DNA from: a virus | DNA length: 53,515 bases | Direction: 5' to 3' (one strand) | Virus record (IMG/VR): IMGVR_UViG_3300029267_001921 | Coordinates: 1 to 53,515 of that record | Part shown: piece by piece, positions 35,841 to 42,732 of the stretch | Layout: each line of letters starts with the position of its first letter | Numbering within the stretch: the stretch's first letter is position 1 | Notes under the pieces: generated by a model | Databases searched by the model: none | What the model was told of the DNA's origin: nothing | What the model saw: only the letters and a program-made list of their open reading frames with translations | Program-made: the position numbers and the translations under genes

Positions 35841-36032
35841 ATGAACGTATTAATTTGGATCAAAGACAATTATGTAATTATTTTGGAGGCAGCAATGGCA
35901 TTAGTGGTTGCAGCAGAGGTCATCACAAGACTTACACCAACCAAGAAAGATGACGGATTCGTTGAGCGCATTGGTGGTATTATAAGAAAGACAATGGATC
36001 TTCTTAAAATACCTAATATTAAGAAACCTTAA
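35841..36032 (+). CDS. Small membrane protein, candidate holin
   Basis: The 63-residue protein has a single hydrophobic segment at residues about 9-27 ('YVIILEAAMALVVAAEVI') followed by 'TRLTPTKKDD' and a basic amphipathic C-terminus. This size, one membrane helix and a charged tail, near an endolysin, fit a small holin or holin-like protein. It is the first gene of the lysis cassette, with a strong AGGAGGA SD. Being only 63 residues, it could also be a virion membrane factor. Confidence 0.6.
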   Translation: MNVLIWIKDNYVIILEAAMALVVAAEVITRLTPTKKDDGFVERIGGIIRKTMDLLKIPNIKKP

Positions 36033-36050
36033 TCACAATATTGGACAATA

Positions 36051-36317
36051 ATGAAACACACCTTGATCCTCATATTACTGATGAATACTGTATTTGCGGG
36101 GCCTTTGCTTGATAAAAAATTGGCTGATGAAGTGAAGGCTCCAAATGCAGTCTATTATTTTAATTCAGAGGATAATGTTGTGATTCCTGCGCCGTCAAAA
36201 GAAGACTGTAAAGATCAATGTGATAATTCATGGTTTTGTAATCCTAGTTTTTTCTTGATGATGGTTGGGGTAGGTTTAGTATCAGGATTAATTATAGGTT
36301 TGGAAGTAAAACAATGA
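36051..36317 (+). CDS. Exported Cys-rich protein with C-terminal membrane helix
   Basis: The 88-residue protein has an N-terminal signal peptide (MKHTLILILLMNTVFAG, cleavage after FA), an exported middle with three cysteines ('EDCKDQCDNSWFCNPSFF'), and a C-terminal membrane segment ('MMVGVGLVSGLIIGL'). The protein at 39106 shares this layout and similar sequences in the last third (NPxF...G(L/M)...G). Candidates include a spanin-like or membrane-disrupting lysis protein; no lipobox is seen. It overlaps the next start by four bases. Confidence 0.6.
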   Translation: MKHTLILILLMNTVFAGPLLDKKLADEVKAPNAVYYFNSEDNVVIPAPSKEDCKDQCDNSWFCNPSFFLMMVGVGLVSGLIIGLEVKQ

Positions 36318-36517
36318 GAGTAGATTTGAATCAGTTACAATTCAAATTGATAAAACCAAAACAACCAGAGGAATGGTTAATGCGGATAAAAGTAAATAAG
36401 GATGGAAATGAATTAGATATCGACCTCACCTTTAAAGAAGTAATGGATTTAATTGGTTTATTAGAGGTAGGAAAAAATGAGTTATTCAAACGTAACAATA
36501 AAAAAGATGACTCGTGA
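36314..36517 (+). CDS. 67-residue hypothetical protein
   Basis: The short soluble protein starts at an ATGA overlap. It has one strand-rich half ('QLQFKLIKPKQPEEWLMRIK') and one helical half ('DLTFKEVMDLIGLLEVGKNE'), then a charged tail. The next frame begins inside its last 41 nt. No family is recognised. Confidence 0.5.
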   Translation: MRVDLNQLQFKLIKPKQPEEWLMRIKVNKDGNELDIDLTFKEVMDLIGLLEVGKNELFKRNNKKDDS

Positions 36518-36713
36518 AGAATGCAAAGAATTAATAGAGCAAGCAGAAAGTCTTATAAACAAATTAAGAACTCTGTTTAGAATATGTTGGAACTGTAATA
36601 CAAGAAATAAACACCTAAAGGATATAGAAACCCACGTTATCACCTGCCATAAATGCGGAGAATGGTTCTACATAGGATACAACATAGCTGACTTGAGGAA
36701 GAAAATTGGATAA
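36477..36713 (+). CDS. Small zinc-ribbon protein
   Basis: The 78-residue protein has a helical N-terminal part and a zinc-ribbon 'CWNCNTRNKHL' (C38/C41 region) with 'CHKCGEWFY' near residues 57-65. It lies within the lysis-like cassette and overlaps its neighbours at both ends; zinc proteins of this kind are often regulators or adaptors. The function is unknown. Confidence 0.6.
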   Translation: MSYSNVTIKKMTREECKELIEQAESLINKLRTLFRICWNCNTRNKHLKDIETHVITCHKCGEWFYIGYNIADLRKKIG

Positions 36714-37332
36714 AATTATTATCACAGTAGTAGGTATTTTTACCACATTTTCATTAGGATTGATTGCGTGGTTTTTCAGACGACTGATAAAGAATAACGA
36801 CACACAGCATCAGGAATTAAAAATAAAAACAGATTCATTAAAAACGTCAATAGAAAATGACTTTAAAGGAATAAGAGAGGAAATTCAAGATAACCAAAAA
36901 GAAATAATGGAAGTAAATAAAATTGTTACACAGGTTGACGCAAAGCAGGAAAGATTGGACATTTTTTCAACAAAAATAGATAGTATACATACAGAGGTAA
37001 AAAAACATTCAGAATTTGTGGACAAAGTAAATGAAAAAGTAGAGAATAATGTAAGAGAGATAAAACATATAAAGGATTTCATAGAAAAACCGATACCAGA
37101 TATAGATATTGCTCATATTTTGGAAAGTCCTCTGTTGTCGGTTAAAGAGAAGAAGGAAATCCAACGCCATAAGAAACACTTACTTATACATGAGCCGCAT
37201 TTGGTTGAAGCGTTTGTTAAACATTTAGAGGAGAAAATAAAGAAACTTGCCGAAAACAAAAAAGTAGGTATGGTTGACATAGACAGAGGATATAGGGTTA
37301 GCGAATCGTTAATTAAAAAGGATAAGAAATGA
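36706..37332 (+). CDS. Membrane-anchored coiled-coil protein
   Basis: The start is TTG at 36706, well placed after GAGGAA (ACTTGAGGAAGAAAA). The 208-residue protein has an N-terminal membrane helix ('IIITVVGIFTTFSLGLIAWF', residues 4-23), then a basic 'RRLIKNN' and a long coiled coil (about residues 35-140), with a charged helical C-terminus. Phage proteins of this layout include i-spanin or hemolysin-XhlA-like lysis components, and the endolysin follows immediately (ATGA overlap at 37329). The role is inferred from context. Confidence 0.6.
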   Translation: MDKIIITVVGIFTTFSLGLIAWFFRRLIKNNDTQHQELKIKTDSLKTSIENDFKGIREEIQDNQKEIMEVNKIVTQVDAKQERLDIFSTKIDSIHTEVKKHSEFVDKVNEKVENNVREIKHIKDFIEKPIPDIDIAHILESPLLSVKEKKEIQRHKKHLLIHEPHLVEAFVKHLEEKIKKLAENKKVGMVDIDRGYRVSESLIKKDKK

Positions 37333-37814
37333 ACGTATTTTCTATATTTTCGTGTCAAGAAAAGGAAACAAAATTGGATAACATGAGAAACATTGCGTTA
37401 GGGTACATTTGGAGTTATTTAGGAAAATGGTATAAATGGGGTGGTGACGATCCTGCTGGATTTGATTGTTCAGGATTAGCTGTTGAATATTTAAAAAGTA
37501 TAGGAGCAATAAAAAGGAAGTCAGACTACACTGCTGCTGCACTTTTTAAAATGTTCAAAGATTTAGGTTGTGAAGTTGAGAAACCACATAAAGGATGTTT
37601 GGTATTTTGGGAAAATGAAAATCATAAAATTATCCACGTTGAAATTATGTTAAATGAGAAACAAACCATAGGAGCATCTGGTGGTGGAAGTAAAACACTT
37701 ACAGAGGCAGATGCAATAAAACATAATGCGTTCATTAAAGTACGCACCTTTTTCTCAAGGCCCTGTGTTGCTGGGTTCGTAGATCCGTTCTTATTAAATA
37801 TATTTAAGGATTAA
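37329..37814 (+). CDS. NlpC/P60-type endolysin
   Basis: This 161-residue protein carries an NlpC/P60 cysteine peptidase domain that cleaves peptidoglycan stem peptides. The catalytic segment 'YKWGGDDPAGFDCSGLAVEY' has the nucleophile C47, and H103 lies in 'KIIHVEIML'. The third polar residue is likely in the following strand ('GASGGGS'). The N-terminal 'FSIFSCQEKE' resembles a short hydrophobic or lipobox-like lead, though it starts at an ATGA coupling and an internal ATG (M19) could be used instead. It is the only cell-wall hydrolase seen in the window, so it is probably the lytic enzyme. Confidence 0.85.
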   Translation: MNVFSIFSCQEKETKLDNMRNIALGYIWSYLGKWYKWGGDDPAGFDCSGLAVEYLKSIGAIKRKSDYTAAALFKMFKDLGCEVEKPHKGCLVFWENENHKIIHVEIMLNEKQTIGASGGGSKTLTEADAIKHNAFIKVRTFFSRPCVAGFVDPFLLNIFKD

Positions 37815-37817
37815 TTT

Positions 37818-38462
37818 ATGAAAACAATTATTGTCTTTTTCTTTTGTCTTTTTTTCTTCTCTTGTGGGCATCAAAAGTATGTCCATGATAAAGCCTTTAT
37901 CTCGCCTACAGACACAGGGTCTTCAGAATATCATGCGTTAATCAACAATGCGTTATGTAAGGATATGGATGGCAAAGTAGGAGCGTGTTTCAAGAGGGTG
38001 AAATCCAATGAGGATTTAGAAATAAAAATAATGGCACAGCAATATGAATATAGATTTGTGCTTACTTGTAGTTCAGAGTTGGATTTTAATACCTCAATTG
38101 ATGTTCTTAAAATGAAAGAATTAAGATTAACTGTACCATACACAAAATACAAAAATTTAAAATCATTTACTTGTAGGGGAAAGATCTACCCAAAGGATCG
38201 TGAAGAGGCAATTGCCATGAGATTTACTTTTAGGGTGGAGATTATAAGTGCTACATACACGCCGAGGGAGGCAATGGTTATTGTAGCAAAGGATGACAAG
38301 AATATTCTTATTTTAGGCCAGCATGCACTACACAGTAGAGTGTACGATTGCGAAGAATGGCATTACTACTACAAGGAACCTTTCATTGAGGTCCATGATT
38401 TAAAGAAACTTAGAGCAATATCTGAATCATTTTTAGGGAGAATGAATTATTATGGATTCTAA
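37818..38462 (+). CDS. Phage-encoded lipoprotein
   Basis: The 214-residue protein has a typical lipoprotein signal: MKTIIVFFFCLFFFSC with a lipobox-like FFSC (cysteine at residue 16), indicating outer-membrane anchoring in a Gram-negative cell. The mature part contains several cysteines ('LCKDMDGKVGACFKRVK', 'LTCSSELDF', 'FTCRGKIYP') and no known enzyme motif. It follows the endolysin by three bases. It may be an o-spanin-like or envelope-modification protein, for instance blocking superinfection. It is larger than usual o-spanins. Confidence 0.6.
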   Translation: MKTIIVFFFCLFFFSCGHQKYVHDKAFISPTDTGSSEYHALINNALCKDMDGKVGACFKRVKSNEDLEIKIMAQQYEYRFVLTCSSELDFNTSIDVLKMKELRLTVPYTKYKNLKSFTCRGKIYPKDREEAIAMRFTFRVEIISATYTPREAMVIVAKDDKNILILGQHALHSRVYDCEEWHYYYKEPFIEVHDLKKLRAISESFLGRMNYYGF

Positions 38463-38748
38463 AGGTGATCCTAAGAAACCCGATTATAAGAAACATCTAC
38501 AGCACAAATTGACTGTCGAGCAGTTGGACAATCTGGCAAATGAGGTGTTGGATCGCTCTGGTAAACTAGGCACCATAAAGAGAATCTATTTTGCCGTGCT
38601 CTTATTAGCCATTTTTGCATATTTCTGGACAAGACGCAAGATAGTCAAAGAGCAGTTATTGGCTGAGAAACAAATCTTAGAGCAGGAGCAAAACTTGACA
38701 GACCAAGAAGAGTTTGGTAAAGATGACATGGATGTGGAGAAAAATTAA
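38452..38748 (+). CDS. Single-pass membrane protein, candidate spanin partner
   Basis: The 98-residue protein has one membrane segment ('RIYFAVLLLAIFAYFWTRR', about residues 44-62) in the middle, with a charged helical N-terminal half and an acidic C-terminal tail ('QEEFGKDDMDVEKN'). It overlaps the lipoprotein gene by 11 nt, which resembles lysis cassettes where spanin genes overlap. No homologue is claimed. Confidence 0.55.
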   Translation: MDSKGDPKKPDYKKHLQHKLTVEQLDNLANEVLDRSGKLGTIKRIYFAVLLLAIFAYFWTRRKIVKEQLLAEKQILEQEQNLTDQEEFGKDDMDVEKN

Positions 38749-38839
38749 AAGGTATTTGAAAGCAGATCGGAAAACGTGGATCAATCGTATAATGTTTATA
38801 TTTACAAAAGTTATAAGGCTTCATTATGAGCGAAAATGA
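38732..38839 (+). CDS. Possible 35-residue basic peptide
   Basis: The frame starts at ATG 38732 inside the previous gene and ends in TGA overlapping the next gene. The product (begins MWRKIKRYLKADRKTWINRI) is very basic and amphipathic, with a hydrophobic 'IMFIFTKVI' segment. It has no clear RBS. The overlap with both neighbours and the absence of a better reading of 38749-38825 make it a candidate gene, but it may be chance. Confidence 0.35.
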   Translation: MWRKIKRYLKADRKTWINRIMFIFTKVIRLHYERK

Positions 38840-39113
38840 AATCAAAACAGTAACAAATAAAAAGATAGCAAAATTGATCGAAGAATTTGATAGCAATCCA
38901 AATGCCTTTAATGACTCCCCCCTTAAAGACTTAATACTTGAGCGTAAGGATGTAGCGGATAAAGAAAGACTGTATGTAAAGGAAATCAAAGAATTTCAGC
39001 AACAAATCATGAATAAATTAAAAGAGGCATCTGATAATTTTTTAAAAATGAAAGGCCAAATTGAATATATAGAGAATAAGTTGTTGAAAATGATGGAGAA
39101 ACAAAATGTCTAA
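38826..39113 (+). CDS. 95-residue coiled-coil protein
   Basis: The protein is highly charged and helical throughout ('KKIAKLIEEFDSNPNAFND', 'KEIKEFQQQIMNKLKEASDN', 'MKGQIEYIENKLLKMMEKQN'). It has no signal peptide. It overlaps the next gene by eight bases. A scaffold or regulatory partner of the following exported protein is possible, but unsupported by sequence. Confidence 0.55.
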   Translation: MSENEIKTVTNKKIAKLIEEFDSNPNAFNDSPLKDLILERKDVADKERLYVKEIKEFQQQIMNKLKEASDNFLKMKGQIEYIENKLLKMMEKQNV

Positions 39114-39432
39114 AATAGCAATTATCCTTATTTTGACTCATTTTAGTATGGGTGGGTTAAGGGCTGAACCCCTACCACCTCCACCAGCCGATGATATTAA
39201 AAAGGGTGAAACATACATAGCTGAAGAGGATTCAAAGGTTTTACCAAAGGTGGAATATGACTATTTTCTGAAAATGGAACGTTGTTGCGATAAGTACACG
39301 GATATAGCAATAAATTGCATGGAGGGCGAACTGCCAAAGAAATCTAAGCCGTTAATCGGCAATCCATATTTTTGGGGAGCATTAGGAATGGGGTTGATAG
39401 GAGGATTTGCGGTCGGTTATTTTGCACGTTAA
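39106..39432 (+). CDS. Exported Cys-rich protein with C-terminal membrane helix
   Basis: The 108-residue protein has a signal peptide (MSKIAIILILTHFSMGGLRAE, cleavage after RA), a Pro-rich start ('PLPPPPADDI'), three cysteines ('ERCCDKYTDIAINCMEG') and a C-terminal membrane segment ('GALGMGLIGGFAVGYFA'). Its layout and the 'NPYFWG' region parallel the protein at 36051 ('NPSFFLM'), so the two are probably paralogues. It is the last gene before the control region. A lysis or envelope-interaction role is inferred. Confidence 0.6.
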   Translation: MSKIAIILILTHFSMGGLRAEPLPPPPADDIKKGETYIAEEDSKVLPKVEYDYFLKMERCCDKYTDIAINCMEGELPKKSKPLIGNPYFWGALGMGLIGGFAVGYFAR

Positions 39433-39449
39433 TGGTCCCATCTTTTTTC

Positions 39450-39478
39450 TTGACGAATCCAAAATGATGTAGTATATT
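39450..39478 (+). promoter_or_regulatory. Sigma70-type promoter TTGACG-17-TATATT
   Basis: A -35 TTGACG (39450-39455) and -10 TATATT (39473-39478) are separated by 17 nt. It is the first and best-spaced promoter in the 353-nt non-coding region 39433-39785. The expected start is near 39485. Inverted segments GGCCCCTA (39480-39487), TAGGGGCC (39534-39541) and TGGCCC (39558-39563) lie just downstream. Confidence 0.6.
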
Positions 39479-39630
39479 AGGCCCCTAATGTAAATACCCT
39501 CTAATTTGTTTTTTAGGGAAAATCACAGCGTAATAGGGGCCATGTACGGGATGTATTTGGCCCATTTATTTTCTATAATGCGGTGCGCGATAAATGACAT
39601 TTTTAGGGAGAAAAAAAATTCACTTTTTCC

Positions 39631-39661
39631 TTGACAGGCTTAGATACTCCATGAATAAAGT
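39631..39661 (+). promoter_or_regulatory. Possible promoter TTGACA-19-TAAAGT
   Basis: A perfect -35 TTGACA (39631-39636) is followed at 19 nt by TAAAGT, a poor match to the -10. It follows an A/T-rich tract (aaaaaaaattcac) that could act as UP element. It may be regulated or weak, so it is less certain than its neighbours. Confidence 0.35.
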
Positions 39662-39683
39662 ATCCTAAAAGAAGAAAAATATC

Positions 39684-39711
39684 TTGATTTCTACCCAGAC
39701 TCACATATAAT
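39684..39711 (+). promoter_or_regulatory. Promoter TTGATT-16-TATAAT upstream of helicase gene
   Basis: TTGATT (39684-39689) and a perfect -10 TATAAT (39706-39711) are 16 nt apart. It is the most downstream promoter before the helicase start at 39786, about 70 nt upstream. A palindrome overlaps the -10 box, so it is probably controlled. The polymerase gene has a promoter of the same TTGATT-16 layout. Confidence 0.6.
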
Positions 39712-39723
39712 AACGGTTATTAT
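39707..39723. promoter_or_regulatory. Operator-like palindrome over -10 box
   Basis: ATAATAAC-G-GTTATTAT is a perfect 8-bp inverted repeat with a 1-nt centre. It overlaps TATAAT of the helicase promoter. Binding of a repressor here would occlude RNA polymerase. The half-site GGTTATTAT recurs in the polymerase promoter region (48029-48037). Confidence 0.5.
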
Positions 39724-39785
39724 TACGCAGGATTTGAAGTAAAAAAACCATTATCCCGTAAAATCCAAGTGGAGGGATCTTAGGC

Positions 39786-42038
39786 ATGGAATTAATTGCA
39801 CGTGAACAATTATATGTTCACGCTGATAATTACGATATTTTAAAAGAACTCAAAAGTAATCTCACCTTTAACAACCCAGATTATGGCAAAAAGAAAGCGT
39901 TAGGATTTAGTGTATGGAATACCCCTACCCATATCACTCTTTATAAAAAACATGAAGGTGGTCTTATTATACCCAGAGGGACAGGGAAACTAGCCAGATC
40001 CTTAGCGGAGAAGTATAATGAACCATTTAAAATACTGGATCAGCGTACAGATGGTGAATTAATAGATGTGAGTTTAACTCCTGAAATCACCCCATTTTGG
40101 TATCAAAATTTGTCAGTTGAAAAAATGGTCAAATTTCAACAGGGTATGATTGAGGCTCCTTGTGCGTGTTTAGTTGGTGAAACAGTGATTAATTTTAATA
40201 GAGGAAAAAAGGGATTTAGTTGCACATTGGAAAAAGCATACAAGAGATTTAATAATCAAGACAACAATGCGTTCTATAATTGGGATAAAAATATACCAAC
40301 AATGGTTAGATCATTCAATGGGGAAAGAATAAGATTACATGAAATTGAAGATATAGTTTATAACGGCAAAACAGAAGTTTGGCAACTGATATTAGAAAAT
40401 GGTAATTCAATTACTGGCACACATGACCACAAAATAATGACTAAACAAGGTTGGGTTCCTTTAGATAAATGTTCTAATCAAGAAATTATGTGTGATGTTT
40501 TGAAACCGTGTAAAACACACACAGAAACAAAAAGAAGAGGAACACAAAGATTAACAGAATTGCATTATCATCCATATGCAAGAACTCAGAATTCACCAAA
40601 AAGTGTTAATGGTATTTCAAAAGTGATAGAAATACATAGAGGGATTTACGAAGCACATATTAATAAATTACCACTCAAAGATTTCCTAGATATCGTTAGA
40701 TTAGATAAGATCAAAGCAAGAAAATTGAAGTATATTGATCCATCAAAATATCATATTCACCATAAAGATGGGAATCACTTTAATAACAATATTGAAAATT
40801 TAGAATGTTTATTAATTACAGAACACAAACAAGCACATATAAATATCGATAATTTCCATCAAGGGATACCCATATATTCGAGATGTGTTGATATTCGATA
40901 TATTGGTTTAAGAAAAGTTTATGACATACTGTGTAAAGATCCTTATCATAATTTCGTGGCAAACGGAATAGTGGTTCATAATAGCGGAAAAACCATAATG
41001 GGTTTGACCTTTATTTCCCATATTAAAAAGAGAGCTCTAATTGTGGTCCACACAAAGGACTTATTTAAGCAATGGGAAAAGGAAATATCGGACAAATTGG
41101 ATGGAAACTTTAAAAAAGGTGTAGTTGGTGCTGGGCGTCATAAACATGGGGATGTAACAATTGCCATGATCCAAACACTTGTAAAAAGTACACCCAAGCA
41201 ATGGAAGGATATTCAGGGGCGTTATACCATCTCTATTTGGGATGAGAGCCACCACGCAGGGGCTGACACCTATGTGAAGTGTATTAGTCGAATGCAGGGT
41301 CGTTATATCATTGGTTTGACCGCTACACCAAAGAGAAGGGATAAGAAGGATTTTTTGGTTAAAAATTATCTTGGTGACGTGGTGCATAAAGTCACTTATG
41401 ATGATTTGGAGCAGAGCGGCAGAACGGTAGGGTGCAAGGTAAAAATTATGAATACAGGCTGCACGTTTGATATAACGGATATTTTGGATAACCATAGTGA
41501 GATTTCCTCAACATTATCAAGAAACATAAAGAGAAATGATTTTATTGTAGACTGCATCATGGAGGATTTAAAAGAAGGAAGGATCCCAATGATATTAACA
41601 GAGAGGAAATATCATGTCTACATATTAGTATCAAAACTAAAAGAAATGGGAGTCAAAGTAGGCGAAATCACAGGTGAAATACCAGATTTCAAAAGGGTTA
41701 AAATAAAGGAACAAATAAAAAAGGGTGAATTGGAGGTCTTGGTTGCCAATAAACAAATCGCTGCGGAAGGATTGGATATTCCCAACATTGATAGCGTGCA
41801 TATAGCGTTTTGGACAACCAATAAAGGTCTTATAAAACAAATGGTTGGAAGAGGTAGGCGAGTCCATAAAGGTAAGGAATATTGCAAGGTTTGGTTTTAT
41901 AAAGACGACTTTCAACACTTGGTTTTCGATAATAAGAGATTCACAGAGGAATTAATGGAAGTGAACAGATACAAATACGGTATTTTGAACATAAAAAAAT
42001 GGTTCTATGGGCAAGGTTTTGAGGTGAAAATATGTTAG
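39786..42038 (+). CDS. uvsW: UvsW-like SF2 helicase split by an HNH intein in its Walker A motif
   Basis: The ORF encodes 750 residues, of which 128-399 are an intein; spliced, the helicase would be 478 residues, near T4 UvsW (503). UvsW-like helicases remodel replication forks and recombination intermediates. After splicing the Walker A reads APCASGKT. Motif II is DESHH (D486), motif III is GLTATPKR (about residue 510) and motif VI is QMVGRGRR (about residue 685), all SF2 signatures. The N-terminal region contains 'TPFWYQNLSVEKMVKFQQG', a Q-motif-like segment before the P-loop. It is the first gene of the replication module after a promoter/operator region, with an RBS GTGGAGGGA. Without splicing the P-loop is broken, so ATPase activity depends on intein removal. 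Confidence 0.85.
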   Translation: MELIAREQLYVHADNYDILKELKSNLTFNNPDYGKKKALGFSVWNTPTHITLYKKHEGGLIIPRGTGKLARSLAEKYNEPFKILDQRTDGELIDVSLTPEITPFWYQNLSVEKMVKFQQGMIEAPCACLVGETVINFNRGKKGFSCTLEKAYKRFNNQDNNAFYNWDKNIPTMVRSFNGERIRLHEIEDIVYNGKTEVWQLILENGNSITGTHDHKIMTKQGWVPLDKCSNQEIMCDVLKPCKTHTETKRRGTQRLTELHYHPYARTQNSPKSVNGISKVIEIHRGIYEAHINKLPLKDFLDIVRLDKIKARKLKYIDPSKYHIHHKDGNHFNNNIENLECLLITEHKQAHINIDNFHQGIPIYSRCVDIRYIGLRKVYDILCKDPYHNFVANGIVVHNSGKTIMGLTFISHIKKRALIVVHTKDLFKQWEKEISDKLDGNFKKGVVGAGRHKHGDVTIAMIQTLVKSTPKQWKDIQGRYTISIWDESHHAGADTYVKCISRMQGRYIIGLTATPKRRDKKDFLVKNYLGDVVHKVTYDDLEQSGRTVGCKVKIMNTGCTFDITDILDNHSEISSTLSRNIKRNDFIVDCIMEDLKEGRIPMILTERKYHVYILVSKLKEMGVKVGEITGEIPDFKRVKIKEQIKKGELEVLVANKQIAAEGLDIPNIDSVHIAFWTTNKGLIKQMVGRGRRVHKGKEYCKVWFYKDDFQHLVFDNKRFTEELMEVNRYKYGILNIKKWFYGQGFEVKIC
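40167..40982 (+). mobile_element. Intein (272 residues) with HNH homing endonuclease motif
   Basis: Residues 128-399 of the helicase gene have intein features. C128 starts block A ('CLVGETVINF'), block B has 'NGNSITGTHDHKI' with T210-x-x-H213, and the C-terminus is 'NFVANGIVVHN', with the splicing Asn followed by extein Ser (SGKT). A central HNH endonuclease is visible: 'YHIHHKDGNHFNNNIENL' (H325, H326) then 'LLITEHKQAHIN'. The insertion is exactly within APCA/SGKT. HNH inteins can home into intein-less alleles of the helicase gene. All key splicing residues are present, so it is probably active. Confidence 0.88.
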
Positions 42039-42123
42039 GAAAAATAGAGGTCAAAAAAGGTCTACACCGAGTATTCAATCCCTCTTTTAAAATCAAATTT
42101 TCTCATCATGATTTATTTTTCTC

Positions 42124-42175
42124 TATACTAAGATTTATATACTACTACGTAGTAGTAGTTATAAATATTAGTATA
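42124..42175. repeat. 52-nt near-perfect palindrome in non-coding region
   Basis: The left arm 42124-42148 and right arm 42149-42175 are complementary except for one mismatch and a 2-nt bulge: 24 of 25 left-arm bases can pair. The central 18 bp TACTACTAC-GTAGTAGTA are perfect. No T run follows, so it is not an ordinary terminator. It lies in 42039-42315, which has no credible gene, and is followed by the AT tract ATATATATATAAAAAAAT. A cruciform, origin or regulatory structure is possible. Confidence 0.75.
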
Positions 42176-42254
42176 AATATATATATAAAAAAATATACCC
42201 ATATATTGATAGGAAAATTTGATTTTAAAAAAAAAGAAGGATGGATTGCTCGGC

Positions 42255-42278
42255 TACCTAGGTACCCAGTAACTGGGT
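42255..42278. repeat. Palindrome TACCTAGGTA plus hairpin ACCCAGT-A-ACTGGGT
   Basis: TACCTAGGTA (42255-42264) is a 10-bp palindrome, and it shares its last base with a 7-bp inverted repeat ACCCAGT / ACTGGGT (42264-42270, 42272-42278). They lie about 30 nt before the RBS AAGGAGG of the 42316 gene. The second could form a small stem with a 3-nt loop. They could be operators or a translational control element. Confidence 0.5.
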
Positions 42279-42315
42279 GGGTCTCTTGAAAAAAAACAAA
42301 ACCTAAGGAGGAATG

Positions 42316-42732
42316 ATGGATAAAGTAGACACAAGAAAGGAGAATAAAGAGGTGAATGAGAAACTCCTTAGTGGCATTATGAAGAGGACCAAAATTAAGG
42401 AGGGAGAGTTAAAGGAACTCCTGTTGGTTTTGAAACTGAGAATTGACACCAAAAAGGCCACTCGTTTCTTAGTACGGATCAGACAACATAGTGGAGATGT
42501 GTTGCGTGATGCGTTATTTCAGTATAAGAGTTATCGGAAACATATTCCACCGAATTGTAATGGGAGGATAAAACAATTCTTCCGTTTTCTTTTAAACTCA
42601 AGTAAAACCGTTGATAGTTATGGTGATATTAATTTTAAGAAAAAAGAATTGAATGATGAGTTAAATGAGGATTTAATAAACGCCATTGATGGAGAGGATT
42701 CAATGGATTTAGAAGGTGTGATAAATGAATGA
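42316..42732 (+). CDS. Hypothetical basic helical protein at head of replisome operon
   Basis: I place the start at the second of two ATGs (42313, 42316), because AAGGAGG at 42305-42311 is too close to the first. The 138-residue protein is charged and helical ('KLLSGIMKRTKIKEGELKEL', 'ATRFLVRIRQHSGDVLRDAL') with an acidic C-terminus ('DGEDSMDLEGVINE'). It overlaps the helicase loader gene by eight bases. Position before a loader suggests a role in primosome assembly or a DNA-binding adaptor; the sequence itself does not show it. Confidence 0.55.
   Translation: MDKVDTRKENKEVNEKLLSGIMKRTKIKEGELKELLLVLKLRIDTKKATRFLVRIRQHSGDVLRDALFQYKSYRKHIPPNCNGRIKQFFRFLLNSSKTVDSYGDINFKKKELNDELNEDLINAIDGEDSMDLEGVINE

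Noticed and set aside
42032-42289. 85-codon + strand frame after the helicase gene (MLGKIEVKKGLHRV...)
   Set aside because: It has a fair SD (GAGGTG) but the middle is only the translation of the 52-nt palindrome and AT tract, giving an odd Ile/Tyr/Val run. I treat the region as non-coding.
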